A DNA stretch of 64,000 nt from an uncultured Oscillospiraceae bacterium (GCA_910578255.1 CAJTQM010000008.1:10367-74366), one strand, 5' to 3'. Numbered from the stretch's first letter, positions 9,013 through 17,840 are shown. The notes: generated by a model not told the origin, from the letters alone. Program-made: numbers and translations.

Positions 9013-9733
9013 CGCGCTGCCCATGCCCCAATTCGGGTGGAACCGGCAGAACATGAAATACGCAATCTGCTTTTTCCCGGCGGTGGGCATTCTTTTGGGC
9101 GGCGCGCTGTGGGGCTGGTACCGGCTCGGTCTCGCCGCGGACATGGGAGGCGTTTTGTTCGCCGCCGTTTCGGTGGGACTGCCGGTTTTTCTCACCGGCG
9201 GCATCCATATGGACGGGTTTATGGATACGGTGGACGCGCTGGCCTCCCATCAGCCCAGAGAGAAAAAGCTGGAAATTTTAAAGGATCCCCACTGCGGCGC
9301 GTTTGCCGTTTTGTATTGCGGCGTGTATCTGCTTTTAGATTTTGGACTGTTTTACGCGCTTTTTGCCGCCGCAGAGGTGGCTGCGTGCTGCCCGGTCTTT
9401 GTCCTTTCCAGAGGGCTGTCGGCCCTGTGCGCTCTGACCATGCCAAGCGCGAGAAAGGCGGGGATGCTCGGCGCCTTTACCCAAGACGCGCCCCAAAAAG
9501 GCGCGGCGGCCGCGATGGCGCTCCTTTCCCTGGCAGCGGCGCTGGGGATGCTTTGGTTGTCGCCGGTCCCGGGGGGCTGCGGCGTAGTTTTTGCGCTTTT
9601 TGCCATGCTGGCTTACCGGTCCATGGCAAAACGGCAGTTCGGCGGCGCCACCGGGGACACGGCGGGTTTTTTTCTGCAAACCTGCGAACTGGCTGCGCTG
9701 GCCGGCATCTGGATAGGGGGAAAGCTGGGATGA
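8969..9733 (+). CDS. cobS: Adenosylcobinamide-GDP ribazoletransferase CobS
   Basis: Membrane enzyme that joins AdoCbi-GDP and alpha-ribazole (phosphate), closing the nucleotide loop; 254 residues. Seen: LVAVSTYSALPMP near the N terminus, GGIHMDGFMDTVDAL (the acidic motif of the family), RGLSALCAL, and multiple hydrophobic helices. The start at 8969 follows AAAGGAG with good spacing, although it lies 44 bases inside cobU. The stop overlaps the cobC start as ATGA. Confidence 0.94.
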   Translation: MRWIQSFLVAVSTYSALPMPQFGWNRQNMKYAICFFPAVGILLGGALWGWYRLGLAADMGGVLFAAVSVGLPVFLTGGIHMDGFMDTVDALASHQPREKKLEILKDPHCGAFAVLYCGVYLLLDFGLFYALFAAAEVAACCPVFVLSRGLSALCALTMPSARKAGMLGAFTQDAPQKGAAAAMALLSLAAALGMLWLSPVPGGCGVVFALFAMLAYRSMAKRQFGGATGDTAGFFLQTCELAALAGIWIGGKLG

Positions 9734-10290
9734 GGCGCGTTTTATTGATCCGCCACGGCGCTACGGCAGGCAATCTGGAAAAGCGCTACATCGGCCGGAC
9801 CGACGAGCCGCTGTGTGAACAGGGAATTTTTCAGATCCGGCAGCTGAAGGCTTTGGGGCTTTTGGCGGACCGGGTTTTTGTCAGTCCCGCCCAGAGAACC
9901 CGCCAAACCGCCGGACTGCTGTTCCCCCAAATTCCTCCGGTGATCCTGGAGGACCTGCGGGAGACGGATTTTGGCGCTTTTGAAGGAAAAAACGCTTCGG
10001 AAATGGAAAACGATCCGGATTATCGCGCCTGGGTCGAGGCCGGATGTCAAACGCCGCCGCCGGGCGGAGAGTGCATCGAGGATTTTAAGGCCCGCTGCTG
10101 CCGGACGTTTTGCGCCGCGATGGCGCAGACGCAAAAGGGGGAAAAGGCGGCCTTTGTCCTGCACGGCGGAAGCATCATGGCGATTTTAGAGGCGTTTGCC
10201 CGGCCGCGCCGGGACTTTTATGCGTATCATCTGGAAAACGGCGGCTTTTTTGCCTGCCGGTACCGGCAGGGCATTCTGCGGATTCTTTGA
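9730..10290 (+). CDS. cobC: Histidine-phosphatase family enzyme, probable alpha-ribazole phosphatase CobC
   Basis: Phosphoglycerate-mutase-like phosphatase of 186 residues. LLIRHGATAGN near the N terminus holds the phospho-histidine; SPAQRTRQTA, ETDFGAFEG and VLHGGSIMA supply the remaining pocket residues. Being last in the operon, with a 4-base overlap with cobS, points to dephosphorylation of alpha-ribazole 5'-phosphate or adenosylcobalamin 5'-phosphate. Sequence alone cannot exclude a broader sugar-phosphate phosphatase. A longer frame open from 9037 runs antiparallel to codon bias inside cobS and is not used. Confidence 0.9.
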   Translation: MRRVLLIRHGATAGNLEKRYIGRTDEPLCEQGIFQIRQLKALGLLADRVFVSPAQRTRQTAGLLFPQIPPVILEDLRETDFGAFEGKNASEMENDPDYRAWVEAGCQTPPPGGECIEDFKARCCRTFCAAMAQTQKGEKAAFVLHGGSIMAILEAFARPRRDFYAYHLENGGFFACRYRQGILRIL

Positions 10291-10302
10291 CACCGGGCGT
10301 TC

Positions 10303-10325
10303 GGGCGGCAGGACCGCCCTTTTTT
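10303..10325 (+). terminator. Rho-independent terminator of the cobalamin operon
   Basis: GGGCGG and CCGCCC form the stem around a 5-base loop, followed by six T. It begins 13 bases after cobC, marking the operon end. Confidence 0.88.
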
Positions 10326-10338
10326 GTGTCCAAAAGGC

Positions 10339-10367
10339 TTTCATTATCTGCTGATTTATGACATAAT
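10339..10367 (+). promoter_or_regulatory. Putative sigma-A promoter of the M23 lipoprotein gene
   Basis: TTTCAT and CATAAT are spaced by 17 bases, 24 bases before the start codon, with AAGGAGG between. It is a modest match that rests on position after a terminator. Confidence 0.45.
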
Positions 10368-10390
10368 GTTAGAAAAAGGAGGCGGATGGC

Positions 10391-11638
10391 ATGAAAGAAA
10401 AATCCGGCGGTAGATTGGCGATAAGCCAAAAGCATAGAGGCAGAATTCTCCGGCTGGCGGCAGCGGCCCTGCTTATTTTATCCGGCTGTCAGGCGGCGCC
10501 GGTTTTGGACTGGTCAGAATCGTCCTCCCCAAGCCAGACGGTTTCGGTCCCGGCCTCGGACCCGGTTTCCCTGCCCGAGGTGCTGGAGGTAACGGTGGCC
10601 GGCCAGACGCTATCGCTGCTGCCGGGCGAGGAGTCTGCCTGCACCGTCACCTTGCCGCAGGCGCTGCCGGTTCTTGGGGATGATGCGGTCCCGGTGCAGA
10701 TTTTTTTCGAGGATACCCAGGTATTTTCCGGCAGCGCCGGGGAACTGGCGGGCTTTTTGCCGGCGAAAAACGGCCTTTACCGCTATGTGTTTGACACGAA
10801 GGAGGGCGCCTGCTCGCTGGATGTGCAGACGGATTTTGCCCCGCAGCTTGTCTGGAAAGAGGGACAGATCGCTCTGGGCGAGGTGCTGCCCCTGTCGGTG
10901 CGCTACACAGACGCCGAAGCGGTGACCGCCGAGACCGGCCTTTCCTTCCAGCCGGTGTTTTACCGGTCGGAAAACGGATGGGAGGCCCTGCTTCCCATCC
11001 ACTGGAACACGAAGCCGGGGGATTATCCCTTGGTGGTCCAGGCAGGGTCGGCCCAATTCCAGCTGACCGTTACCGTGGCGGACCGCGCCTTCGAAATCCA
11101 AAATCTGACGGTGGACGAGACCACCACCTCCCAAACGGTGGAAAACGACGACGCCAACGCCGAGTGGAACCGGTTGATTGAACCGCTAAAAGCCATATCC
11201 GACGACGAACAGTATTGGTCCGGAAATTTTATACAGCCGGTTGAAGGAGAGATCACCACCCAGTATGGGATGATCCGTTATGTCAACGGCAGCGCCATCT
11301 CGACCCGACACAGCGGCGTGGATCTGGCGGCGGACCGGGGCACGCCGGTGCAGGCGGCGGGAAGCGGCCGGGTATTGTTCGCCGGCTATTTGCAGCTGAC
11401 CGGCAACACGGTGTTAATTGAGCACGGATACGGGTTAAAAACCTGGTATTATCACATGGATTCGCTGAACGTCTCTTCGAATGAAATGGTCGAGGGGGGC
11501 AAGATCATCGGGGAGGTGGGCTCCACCGGCTTTTCCACCGGTCCCCATCTGCATTTTGCCATGTCGGTCAACCGGGTGTTTGTCAACCCCTGGACGGCGG
11601 TGGAGGAAGGCATTGGCTGGGAGGGGGAAAATCAGTGA
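10391..11638 (+). CDS. M23 family peptidoglycan endopeptidase, lipoprotein
   Basis: 415 residues. A basic N terminus and hydrophobic stretch end in a lipobox (LSGC, lipidated Cys33), followed by a Ser/Pro-rich linker, so the protein should sit on the outer face of the membrane. Residues about 60-250 form beta-rich domains I cannot name. Residues about 280-410 are a LytM/M23 metallopeptidase domain: zinc ligands His307 and Asp311 in HSGVDLAA, then HLHF with His386 and His388. All four catalytic residues are present, so it should be active on cell-wall peptide bridges. The following HAD gene overlaps its stop, so the two form an operon. Spore or division-related cell-wall hydrolysis is possible but not shown. 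Confidence 0.9.
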   Translation: MKEKSGGRLAISQKHRGRILRLAAAALLILSGCQAAPVLDWSESSSPSQTVSVPASDPVSLPEVLEVTVAGQTLSLLPGEESACTVTLPQALPVLGDDAVPVQIFFEDTQVFSGSAGELAGFLPAKNGLYRYVFDTKEGACSLDVQTDFAPQLVWKEGQIALGEVLPLSVRYTDAEAVTAETGLSFQPVFYRSENGWEALLPIHWNTKPGDYPLVVQAGSAQFQLTVTVADRAFEIQNLTVDETTTSQTVENDDANAEWNRLIEPLKAISDDEQYWSGNFIQPVEGEITTQYGMIRYVNGSAISTRHSGVDLAADRGTPVQAAGSGRVLFAGYLQLTGNTVLIEHGYGLKTWYYHMDSLNVSSNEMVEGGKIIGEVGSTGFSTGPHLHFAMSVNRVFVNPWTAVEEGIGWEGENQ

Positions 11639-12303
11639 CAAAAGCGATGATTTTTGACGCGGACGGAACGCTTTTGGATTCCATGGGCCTATGGCGGCAG
11701 ATCGACCAAGATTTTCTTCTGGCCCACCGTTACCCCTATTTGCCTCAGATCAGCCGGCAGGTGGAGACTATGAGTCTGCGGCAGTCGGCGGCCTACTTCC
11801 AGCGTCTGCTGGCCGGCCGGGAAGAGTTGAGCGTCCCGCAGATTATGGCAGAACTGGAGGGCATGTGCGCCGGCGCCTACGAAAACCAGGTGCAGGCCAT
11901 GCCGTTTGTCCCGGAATTTTTAGAGGCGGCCCGCCGGGCGGGGTACCGGATGTGCGTGGCCACCGCATCCCAAAAAGGGCAGATTGAAAAGGCCCTTGGG
12001 CGGCTGGGCCTTCTTTCCTACTTTTCGTTTATTATGGACGCGGACGAGGCGGGCGCGTCTAAAACCGATCCGGCCATTTTTTTGGCCTGCGCCGCGCGGC
12101 TGGGCAGCGTGCCTGCGGATACCTGGGTGTTTGAGGACGCGCCTCACGCGGCCAAAACGGCGGCGGACGCGGGATTTTTAGTTGTCGGCGTGCATACGCC
12201 CGAATCGGACGGGCAAAGAGAGCGGATGCTTGGCTGCTGCAGGCGATGGGTTTCCTCCTTTTCCCAGCTTTTAGACCCAGAAAAAAACATCATTTTGTCT
12301 TGA
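11635..12303 (+). CDS. HAD-superfamily hydrolase, beta-phosphoglucomutase-like
   Basis: 222 residues, GTG start overlapping the upstream stop (GTGA). Motif I is FDADGTLLDS (the two Asp nucleophile/acid residues), with a helical cap, motif II within VATASQKGQ, Lys in ASKTDPAIF and motif IV in VFEDAPHAAKTA. The layout matches the HAD IA group with a small alpha-helical cap, such as beta-phosphoglucomutase and phosphoglycolate phosphatases. The substrate cannot be told from the sequence. Confidence 0.88.
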   Translation: MTKAMIFDADGTLLDSMGLWRQIDQDFLLAHRYPYLPQISRQVETMSLRQSAAYFQRLLAGREELSVPQIMAELEGMCAGAYENQVQAMPFVPEFLEAARRAGYRMCVATASQKGQIEKALGRLGLLSYFSFIMDADEAGASKTDPAIFLACAARLGSVPADTWVFEDAPHAAKTAADAGFLVVGVHTPESDGQRERMLGCCRRWVSSFSQLLDPEKNIILS

Positions 12304-12332
12304 AAAATATTGGATCTTGTGTTATCTTGTTC

Positions 12333-12344
12333 TAGGATGTCCTA
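12333..12344. promoter_or_regulatory. Inverted repeat, possible operator upstream of the CD0519-type gene
   Basis: TAGGATGTCCTA is a perfect 5+5 palindrome with a 2-base centre, abutting a TAATAT that could be a -10 box and lying 23 bases before the start codon. The same ten bases GGATGTCCTA recur in the promoter region of the dipeptidase operon near 33491. Confidence 0.35.
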
Positions 12345-12366
12345 ATATGATTAAGGGTGGATGCAT

Positions 12367-13542
12367 ATGCGGGAAAAAAAGGCGGTTTCGGCCGAAACGT
12401 TTATCTGTATTCTAGCGGTGGTTTTGCTGTTTACCTACATCGGTTCGGTTATGGGCGTCAGCCAGATGTTCAACACGCTGATGAATACCGCCCATGGCCT
12501 TTTGCTGGACACGGTCTTTTTTATCATGGCGATTTCGGTGATCACCGGCTCTTTTTCCGCTTTGCTGGCGGAGTTTGGCGTTATCGCCTTATTAAACCGG
12601 CTGATTTCCCCCTTAATGCGCTGGCTGTACGGTCTGCCGGGCGCCGCCTCTTTGGGAATAGTCACCACCTTCGTTTCGGATAATCCGGCGATTCTGACCC
12701 TGACCAAGAACAAAAAATTCATCCAATATTTTAAAGAGTACCAGATCCCGGCGCTGTGCAATCTGGGAACGGCCTTTGGCATGGGCCTGATCCTGATCAC
12801 CTTTATGATCGGCCAGGGCGGCAAGGGGATTGTCTCCGCCACGGTCTGCGGCTTTTTCGGCGCGGTGACCGGCAGTATTGTAAGCGTGCGGCTGATGCTG
12901 CACCAGACCAGCCGGTATTACCATGTGGACAGAGCGCAGCTGAAGGCGGATCGTTCGGTCAAGGGAAAAACCCACGACGAGCCCCGGCAGGTTTACGGCA
13001 AAGGGGTAGAGCGGGTTTTTAACGCGCTGCTGGAGGGGGGCCAGTCCGGCGTGAGTATGGGCCTGGGGATCATCCCCGGTGTGCTGGTCATCTGTACGCT
13101 GGTCATGCTTTTAACCTTTGGTCCGGGCACCGACGCTTCCGGCGCGGCGGTTTATACCGGCGCCGCTTACGAGGGGGTGGCGCTGCTGCCCAAGATAGGC
13201 CAGCTGATCTCCCCGGTGACCCGGTTTCTCTTTGGCTTTCAGGATCCGTCCAACATCGCGTTTCCCATCACCTCTATGGGCGCCACCGGCGCGGCCATGG
13301 CCCTGGTTCCGCCCATGCTCAAAAGCGGCGCGGCGGGCTTAAACGAGGTGGCGGTTTTCACCGCCATCGGCATGTGCTGGAGCGGCTATTTAAGCACCCA
13401 TGTCTCTATGATGGACGCGCTGGACAAACGGGTGTTTATCAAAGCGGCGATTTTTTCCCACACCATCGGCGGACTCTGCGCCGGCGTGGCCGCCCACTAT
13501 CTGTACGTTTTATGGAATTTGGCCGTGGGCTTTCTGGGGTAA
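12367..13542 (+). CDS. CD0519/CD1768-family membrane protein with nucleoside-recognition (Gate) domains
   Basis: About 391 residues with roughly nine hydrophobic helices. It resembles the clostridial CD0519/CD1768 family, whose members carry Gate domains as in nucleoside transporters and spore proteins SpmA/SpoIIIAE-type. Seen: VSDNPAILTLTKN, GTAFGMGLILI, GGQSGVSMGLGIIPG, FGFQDPSNIAFP and a final helix pair. I favour the ATG at 12367 over 12361 because AAGGGTGG ends only one base before 12361. The transported compound is unknown. A GntR regulator gene follows with its own promoter, and a palindrome lies upstream. Confidence 0.8.
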   Translation: MREKKAVSAETFICILAVVLLFTYIGSVMGVSQMFNTLMNTAHGLLLDTVFFIMAISVITGSFSALLAEFGVIALLNRLISPLMRWLYGLPGAASLGIVTTFVSDNPAILTLTKNKKFIQYFKEYQIPALCNLGTAFGMGLILITFMIGQGGKGIVSATVCGFFGAVTGSIVSVRLMLHQTSRYYHVDRAQLKADRSVKGKTHDEPRQVYGKGVERVFNALLEGGQSGVSMGLGIIPGVLVICTLVMLLTFGPGTDASGAAVYTGAAYEGVALLPKIGQLISPVTRFLFGFQDPSNIAFPITSMGATGAAMALVPPMLKSGAAGLNEVAVFTAIGMCWSGYLSTHVSMMDALDKRVFIKAAIFSHTIGGLCAGVAAHYLYVLWNLAVGFLG

Positions 13543-13599
13543 AGAGCCGAACGCGTTTTTCTCGAAAATCCGCCGGGGCCCTGTAAATTTCGCCGAGAC

Positions 13600-13628
13600 T
13601 TGCATTGAAGGCGAAAATATGTCATAAT
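13600..13628 (+). promoter_or_regulatory. Sigma-A promoter of the first GntR regulator
   Basis: TTGCAT, 17 bases, CATAAT; 44 bases before the start codon at 13673. Confidence 0.65.
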
Positions 13629-13672
13629 AATTGAAATGGATTGAAATACAAAGGCCTATTGGAGGCGGTTGG

Positions 13673-14389
13673 ATGTTTGAATTGGATCAGACCAGTATTG
13701 TACCACTGTATAAACAGCTGAAGGACCGGATTAAAGAGGCGATTTTAGACGGTTCTTTAAAACCGAACCAGAAAATTCCTTCGGAACTGGAACTGAGCCA
13801 AACCTATCAGATCAGCCGGATTACGGTGCGCAACGCCATCTCGGAACTGGTGGACGAGGAGTTGCTGGAAAAAAAGCAGGGGAAAGGGACTTTTGTCTGT
13901 ACGCCGAAAATCGACGTGCGCAGCCCCAACTTTACCATTATGTGTACCACCAACCACAAGATTCCCAGCAGCAAAATTATCAAGGTGCAAAAGCAGCCGG
14001 CTTCTGAGCGGGATATTCGGGAATTGAACCTTGTCCCGGGCGGAGAGGTGATCTATCTTTTGCGGCTTTTATTCGCGGACGGCGAGCCGGTGATGGTGGA
14101 ACACAATTTTTTCCCGGATTGTTTTTCCAAATTGCTGGAAACAGATTTGGCGGATACCTCTTTGTATGCTTTTTTGCGGGATCAGTATGGCGTTCATTTT
14201 GACGGGGCGTCGAAATCGATTCAGATTGCGGAGCCGACAGAACTGGAGGCGGAACTTTTGGGAATCCCTCTTTCTACCCCGATGATGATGATTCGGGAGA
14301 TTGTGTACAGCAACACGGGGGAGCCCCTGCATCGGACCAAGCAGTATCTGTTGGGGGATCGGTTTAAGTATGTGATTCCGAAAAAATAA
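13673..14389 (+). CDS. GntR-family transcriptional regulator, HutC/UTRA type
   Basis: 238 residues. The N-terminal winged helix spans residues about 5-72 (VPLYKQLKDRIKEAI, KIPSELELSQ, SRITVRNAI, KQGKGTFV) and the UTRA effector domain residues about 90-235 (YLLRLLFADGEPVMVEHNFFP, LHRTKQYLLGDRFKY). UTRA domains bind small molecules, often sugar phosphates. GGAGGCGG upstream decides the start; an upstream start at 13631 has no such site. It could control the CD0519-type gene before it, or itself. Ends at an intrinsic terminator. Confidence 0.9.
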   Translation: MFELDQTSIVPLYKQLKDRIKEAILDGSLKPNQKIPSELELSQTYQISRITVRNAISELVDEELLEKKQGKGTFVCTPKIDVRSPNFTIMCTTNHKIPSSKIIKVQKQPASERDIRELNLVPGGEVIYLLRLLFADGEPVMVEHNFFPDCFSKLLETDLADTSLYAFLRDQYGVHFDGASKSIQIAEPTELEAELLGIPLSTPMMMIREIVYSNTGEPLHRTKQYLLGDRFKYVIPKK

Positions 14390-14400
14390 CGTCTAAAAAG

Positions 14401-14430
14401 GTCTGCCAAAAAAGGCGGACTTTTTCTTTT
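14401..14430 (+). terminator. Rho-independent terminator after the first GntR gene
   Basis: GTCTGCC and GGCGGAC pair (one G-T) around six A, followed by TTTTTCTTTT. Confidence 0.85.
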
Positions 14431-14493
14431 TGGGGAAAATGGGGGTGGGGTTGTATCCGAAAAAATGATCCCGCCCGAGGAAGGATGGGATTT

Positions 14494-15210
14494 ATGGGCG
14501 ACTTTGTACCTCTTTACCGGCAGGTATCGCAGCGGATTTTTCGAAAAATCGAGCAGGGCGTTTATAAATTCGGCGACCGGATCCCGTCGGAACAGGATCT
14601 GGCCGATCACTATGGTGTGAACCGGCTGACCGTCCGCCGGGCCATTGGGCTTTTGGCGGAACGGGGCGTTTTAAAAAGCAAGCAGGGAAAAGGCGTTTTT
14701 GTCACCAATACGTTTTACCAGACCCGCCTTGGGCCGGATGGCGTACTGTTTGACGAATCCTTTTTTCAGGATCCAAGGCTGAGCCAAAACAACCTTTTTT
14801 TGCAAAAAACAACGGCGGGAAAGACATTGGGGGACATGTTCCGGCTTCCGGCGGACGCGTGTCTTTGGATGGCAGGTCGGCAGTGGATGGCCGGGGACAT
14901 GGCGGTGGCATTGGAGTACAGCTATTTCCCCTACGACTGGGTTCCGGATTTTTCGGTGGGTCTATATAAAACCCCGTGGGAAACGCTGTTTTGCCAGCGG
15001 CGCCTGCTGCCGGACCGGATGGAGGAGACCATCCGGGGGGTGCGCCTTTGGGGGGAGGAGGCAAAGCTTTTGCAGATGCAGGACGGCTCGGCTGCGTTTG
15101 CGGTCCGCCAGCTTGTGTGGATGCAGGACCAGCGGCTTTTGCGCTTTACCAAGCTTTTGGCGCAGCCCCAAAAAATCATCCATTATTTAAAAGAGCCCGT
15201 GCTAAAATAG
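14494..15210 (+). CDS. Second GntR-family UTRA-type regulator
   Basis: About 238 residues. The winged helix spans residues about 4-72 (VPLYRQVSQRIFRKI, RIPSEQDLADHYGV, NRLTVRRAI, KQGKGVFV). The C-terminal domain is a shorter, more divergent UTRA-like fold (ALEYSYFPYDWVP, RLLRFTKLL). I prefer the ATG at 14494 over 14485 because GAGGAAGG ends directly at 14485. It is the middle one of three UTRA-type genes here. Effector and targets are unknown. Confidence 0.85.
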   Translation: MGDFVPLYRQVSQRIFRKIEQGVYKFGDRIPSEQDLADHYGVNRLTVRRAIGLLAERGVLKSKQGKGVFVTNTFYQTRLGPDGVLFDESFFQDPRLSQNNLFLQKTTAGKTLGDMFRLPADACLWMAGRQWMAGDMAVALEYSYFPYDWVPDFSVGLYKTPWETLFCQRRLLPDRMEETIRGVRLWGEEAKLLQMQDGSAAFAVRQLVWMQDQRLLRFTKLLAQPQKIIHYLKEPVLK

Positions 15211-15277
15211 CCAATCGGGCCGCCGGGTCCCGGACTAAAAGGAGGACACGTCGGCCGGACTTTATGGATGCGCTTAG

Positions 15278-15314
15278 AAAAAGAGCCTTCTCGGGACAGG
15301 AGAAGGCTCTTTTT
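15278..15314. terminator. Bidirectional terminator between convergent genes
   Basis: AAAAAGAGCCTTCTC and its perfect complement flank a 7-base loop (15278-15292, 15300-15314). It serves the second GntR gene on the plus strand and the UTRA protein gene on the minus strand. Confidence 0.88.
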
Positions 15315-15339
15315 GTATAAAACTGCCGGCCGCGCCGGG

Positions 15340-16053
15340 TCAGATTTTTCGGTGGCCTTTTAACGCGCACTGATCCGCGTCGGCCCGGATGACAAAGGAA
15401 CAGATCGGCCGCTTTTCAAAATAGATTCGGCCGATAAAACGCAGAATGTTGCTGCCCGGCGGTAGATGAAGGTATTTTTGATCCTTTTCGTAGCTGGGCA
15501 TCATCGAAAAATACTGGCTTTGCACCAACTCCTGAGAACCGGGCGGAAGATTATTTTGTATTACGCTCATCACCGAGGATTTTTGAAATTCCGCCTTGGG
15601 TACTTTTTTTAAAAGGGGATAGAGCACATCGTATTCCTCGTAGGCAAAGGGAATGTCGTCCCTGGAATACAGGCGCAGAATGCGGGTGATCGTTTCTTTT
15701 GGGGGGATCGACAGAATTTCCGCCGTGTAAGCGTCCGCCTCTGCCGGTCCGGCAAAGAGCAGGTCCACCCGATGGCTGCCGGTGTATTCAATCATCTGGC
15801 CAAAGCTGCGAAATTCCCGATAATGCAGATACAAAGGCCGGGGAGGAACTGAATAGGCGCCATTTGGCTCTTTTTTTAAAATTTTCGACTGACAAAGCCG
15901 CTCCATCGAATGGGTAAGCGCGTGGAAGGAAAACCCCGTCTCCCAAAGAAGATCTTCCCAGGAGGGGAACCGCCCGCCGGAAAACGCGCCCAACTGGGTT
16001 AGCGCGTCATACAAAATCTGGTCGTTTTGCAAAAGCAAGGGAACGAAAGACAC
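15340..16053 (-). CDS. Divergent GntR-like regulator with UTRA domain
   Basis: 237 residues from a GTG start at 16053, which has AAGGAG eight bases upstream; an in-frame ATG further upstream lies within ptsI. Residues about 70-235 form a UTRA-like domain (ITRILRLYSRDDIPFAYEEYD, LHLPPGSNILRFIGRIYF). The N-terminal 60 residues (SWEDLLWETGFSFHALTHSMERL) look like a winged helix but lack the usual GntR signature. It sits 50 bases downstream of ptsI on the same strand and ends at the bidirectional terminator, so it is probably co-transcribed with ptsI and may link sugar-phosphate state to gene control. DNA binding is inference. Confidence 0.75.
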   Translation of the reverse strand: MSFVPLLLQNDQILYDALTQLGAFSGGRFPSWEDLLWETGFSFHALTHSMERLCQSKILKKEPNGAYSVPPRPLYLHYREFRSFGQMIEYTGSHRVDLLFAGPAEADAYTAEILSIPPKETITRILRLYSRDDIPFAYEEYDVLYPLLKKVPKAEFQKSSVMSVIQNNLPPGSQELVQSQYFSMMPSYEKDQKYLHLPPGSNILRFIGRIYFEKRPICSFVIRADADQCALKGHRKI

Positions 16054-16103
16054 AGGAAAACTCCTTTCGCTTTGCCTCTTCGCCGCTGGGGAAAAACAAA
16101 GGA

Positions 16104-17840
16104 CTATACAACCCACTCGGCGTAGGAGGCGGGCATCCAACGCTGAATTTTTTCAATGACCTCCTTGGCGCTGACCGACTGCAAAACCTCCTCGGACAGC
16201 TGGCTGCATTTGTCGATTGAGCAAAGGGAAATCAGCCGGCGGGTCCGCAGCAGCGCCCCGGGGCTGACGCTGAAAGAACGAAGTCCCAGGCCCAAAAGCA
16301 GCGGGACAGCCAGCGGGTCGGCGGCCATTTCGCCGCAGATGCCGCATTCCTTTTGGTGGCGCGCCGCCGATTGCAGGGTATACTGGATCAGCCGCACAAC
16401 GGCGGGGTCAAAGTGGTTGTACAAATAGGAGACAACGGTGTTCAGCCGGTCTACCGCCAGCGTATACTGAGTCAGATCGTTGGTACCGATGCTGAGAAAA
16501 TCCGCATGGCGGGCCAGAATATCCGCGTTTACGGCGGCGGCAGGCACCTCGATCATGGTGCCGATGGGAATCTGGGGATCATAGGCAATGCCCTGCTCGT
16601 CCAGTTCTCGTTGGATGCAGAGAATGCGGCTTTTAGCGCTTAAAAACTCCTCTAAGTTGGAAATCATAGGGAACATGACCCGCACCTTTCCAAAGGCGGA
16701 GGCCCGCAAAATCGCCCGGATCTGGGGGGTGAACACGTCCTCCCGATCCAGATACATGCGGATGGCCCGATATCCCATAAAGGGGTTGGCCTCTTCGACC
16801 GACGGAAAGCAGGGGAGAATTTTGTCCCCGCCCATATCCAGTGTGCGAAAGACCACCGGTTTGCCCTGCATGGCCGTCACAATGGATTTATATAAGAAAA
16901 ACTGCTCCTCCTCCGAAGGGAGCGCCTGTCTGCCCAAAAACAGAAATTCGGTTCTAAACAGACCGATTCCGTCGCAGCCAAAGCGGTTGATTTCCTCACA
17001 GGAGGAAACATCCTGCCCGTTGGCGCAAAGGCGGACCGGCATTGGGTCGGCGGTTTGGGTCGGCTTTCCGGCAAGGCGGTCCAAAAGCTGCATGTGCCGG
17101 TCGTTGCGCTGGACCAGGCGGGTAAATTCCTCAATCTGCTCCGCCTCAAGACCCCAGTGCAGTTCCCCGGCGTGACCGTCTAAAAAAACCTGTTCGCCGT
17201 CGGTCACCTGACTTTGGACCCCTTGACAGCCGGTGATAACCGGCACGCCGAGACTGGCGGCGATAATCGCGCTGTGGGAGGTCTGCCCTCCGGCGGTGAG
17301 AACCACCCCGGCCACCTTTCGCGGGTGCAGGCCGGTCATAACCGACGGGGGAATATCCGCGGCGATCAGGATCACCGGCAGATCGCCCAGATGGATTTCG
17401 GGAAACTCCCGGCCAAGGATGGTGCAGATCAGCCGGGCGGCCACATCCTCTAAATCGGCGATTCGCTGGCCGAAATATTCGTTGCCGATTTCGGAAAGGG
17501 TAGCGGCGTACTTGCGAAACGCCCGCAGAACCGCCGACTCCAGCGCGTAATTGTCCTGGATCTGCCGGATGATCTCCTCCTGCAGGGGCGGGTCGTGCAA
17601 AATGGCGTTGTGGGTCAGGATAATGTCCCCCCGATCCTTGTCGCCGATGGCGTAAAAGCCGTTGGCCCGCTCGGTGTAAAAGGCGCCCAGACGGGATACG
17701 GCGTTTTGCACCGAAGCGATCTGGCGGGCCTTGGGGATGTGAAATTCCCGCCGCTTATCGGAGAAAACCGGCCAGGGCGGAATAATGCGGGCAGGCGCCA
17801 AGGCCATGCCGCGGCTAACAGGGATTCCGGTCACTTTCAT
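16104..17840 (-). CDS. ptsI: PTS phosphoenolpyruvate-protein phosphotransferase, enzyme I
   Basis: Takes phosphate from PEP and passes it to HPr; 578 residues, the usual enzyme I length. Seen: the phosphorylated His189 in GGQTSHSAII, the PEP-binding domain with FRTEFLFLGR and FRTLDMGGDK, SIGTNDLTQYTLAVDR, and the catalytic Cys in GICGEMA. The start ATG at 17840 follows GAAGGTG; an earlier in-frame ATG lacks this. No HPr or enzyme II gene is in the window, so its partners are elsewhere. A consensus promoter lies just upstream. Confidence 0.95.
   Translation of the reverse strand: MKVTGIPVSRGMALAPARIIPPWPVFSDKRREFHIPKARQIASVQNAVSRLGAFYTERANGFYAIGDKDRGDIILTHNAILHDPPLQEEIIRQIQDNYALESAVLRAFRKYAATLSEIGNEYFGQRIADLEDVAARLICTILGREFPEIHLGDLPVILIAADIPPSVMTGLHPRKVAGVVLTAGGQTSHSAIIAASLGVPVITGCQGVQSQVTDGEQVFLDGHAGELHWGLEAEQIEEFTRLVQRNDRHMQLLDRLAGKPTQTADPMPVRLCANGQDVSSCEEINRFGCDGIGLFRTEFLFLGRQALPSEEEQFFLYKSIVTAMQGKPVVFRTLDMGGDKILPCFPSVEEANPFMGYRAIRMYLDREDVFTPQIRAILRASAFGKVRVMFPMISNLEEFLSAKSRILCIQRELDEQGIAYDPQIPIGTMIEVPAAAVNADILARHADFLSIGTNDLTQYTLAVDRLNTVVSYLYNHFDPAVVRLIQYTLQSAARHQKECGICGEMAADPLAVPLLLGLGLRSFSVSPGALLRTRRLISLCSIDKCSQLSEEVLQSVSAKEVIEKIQRWMPASYAEWVV

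Noticed and set aside
9037..9729. Open frame upstream of and in frame with cobC
   Set aside because: It lies inside cobS, has an Arg/Gly-rich translation, and the cobC start at 9730 has the coupled ATGA arrangement.
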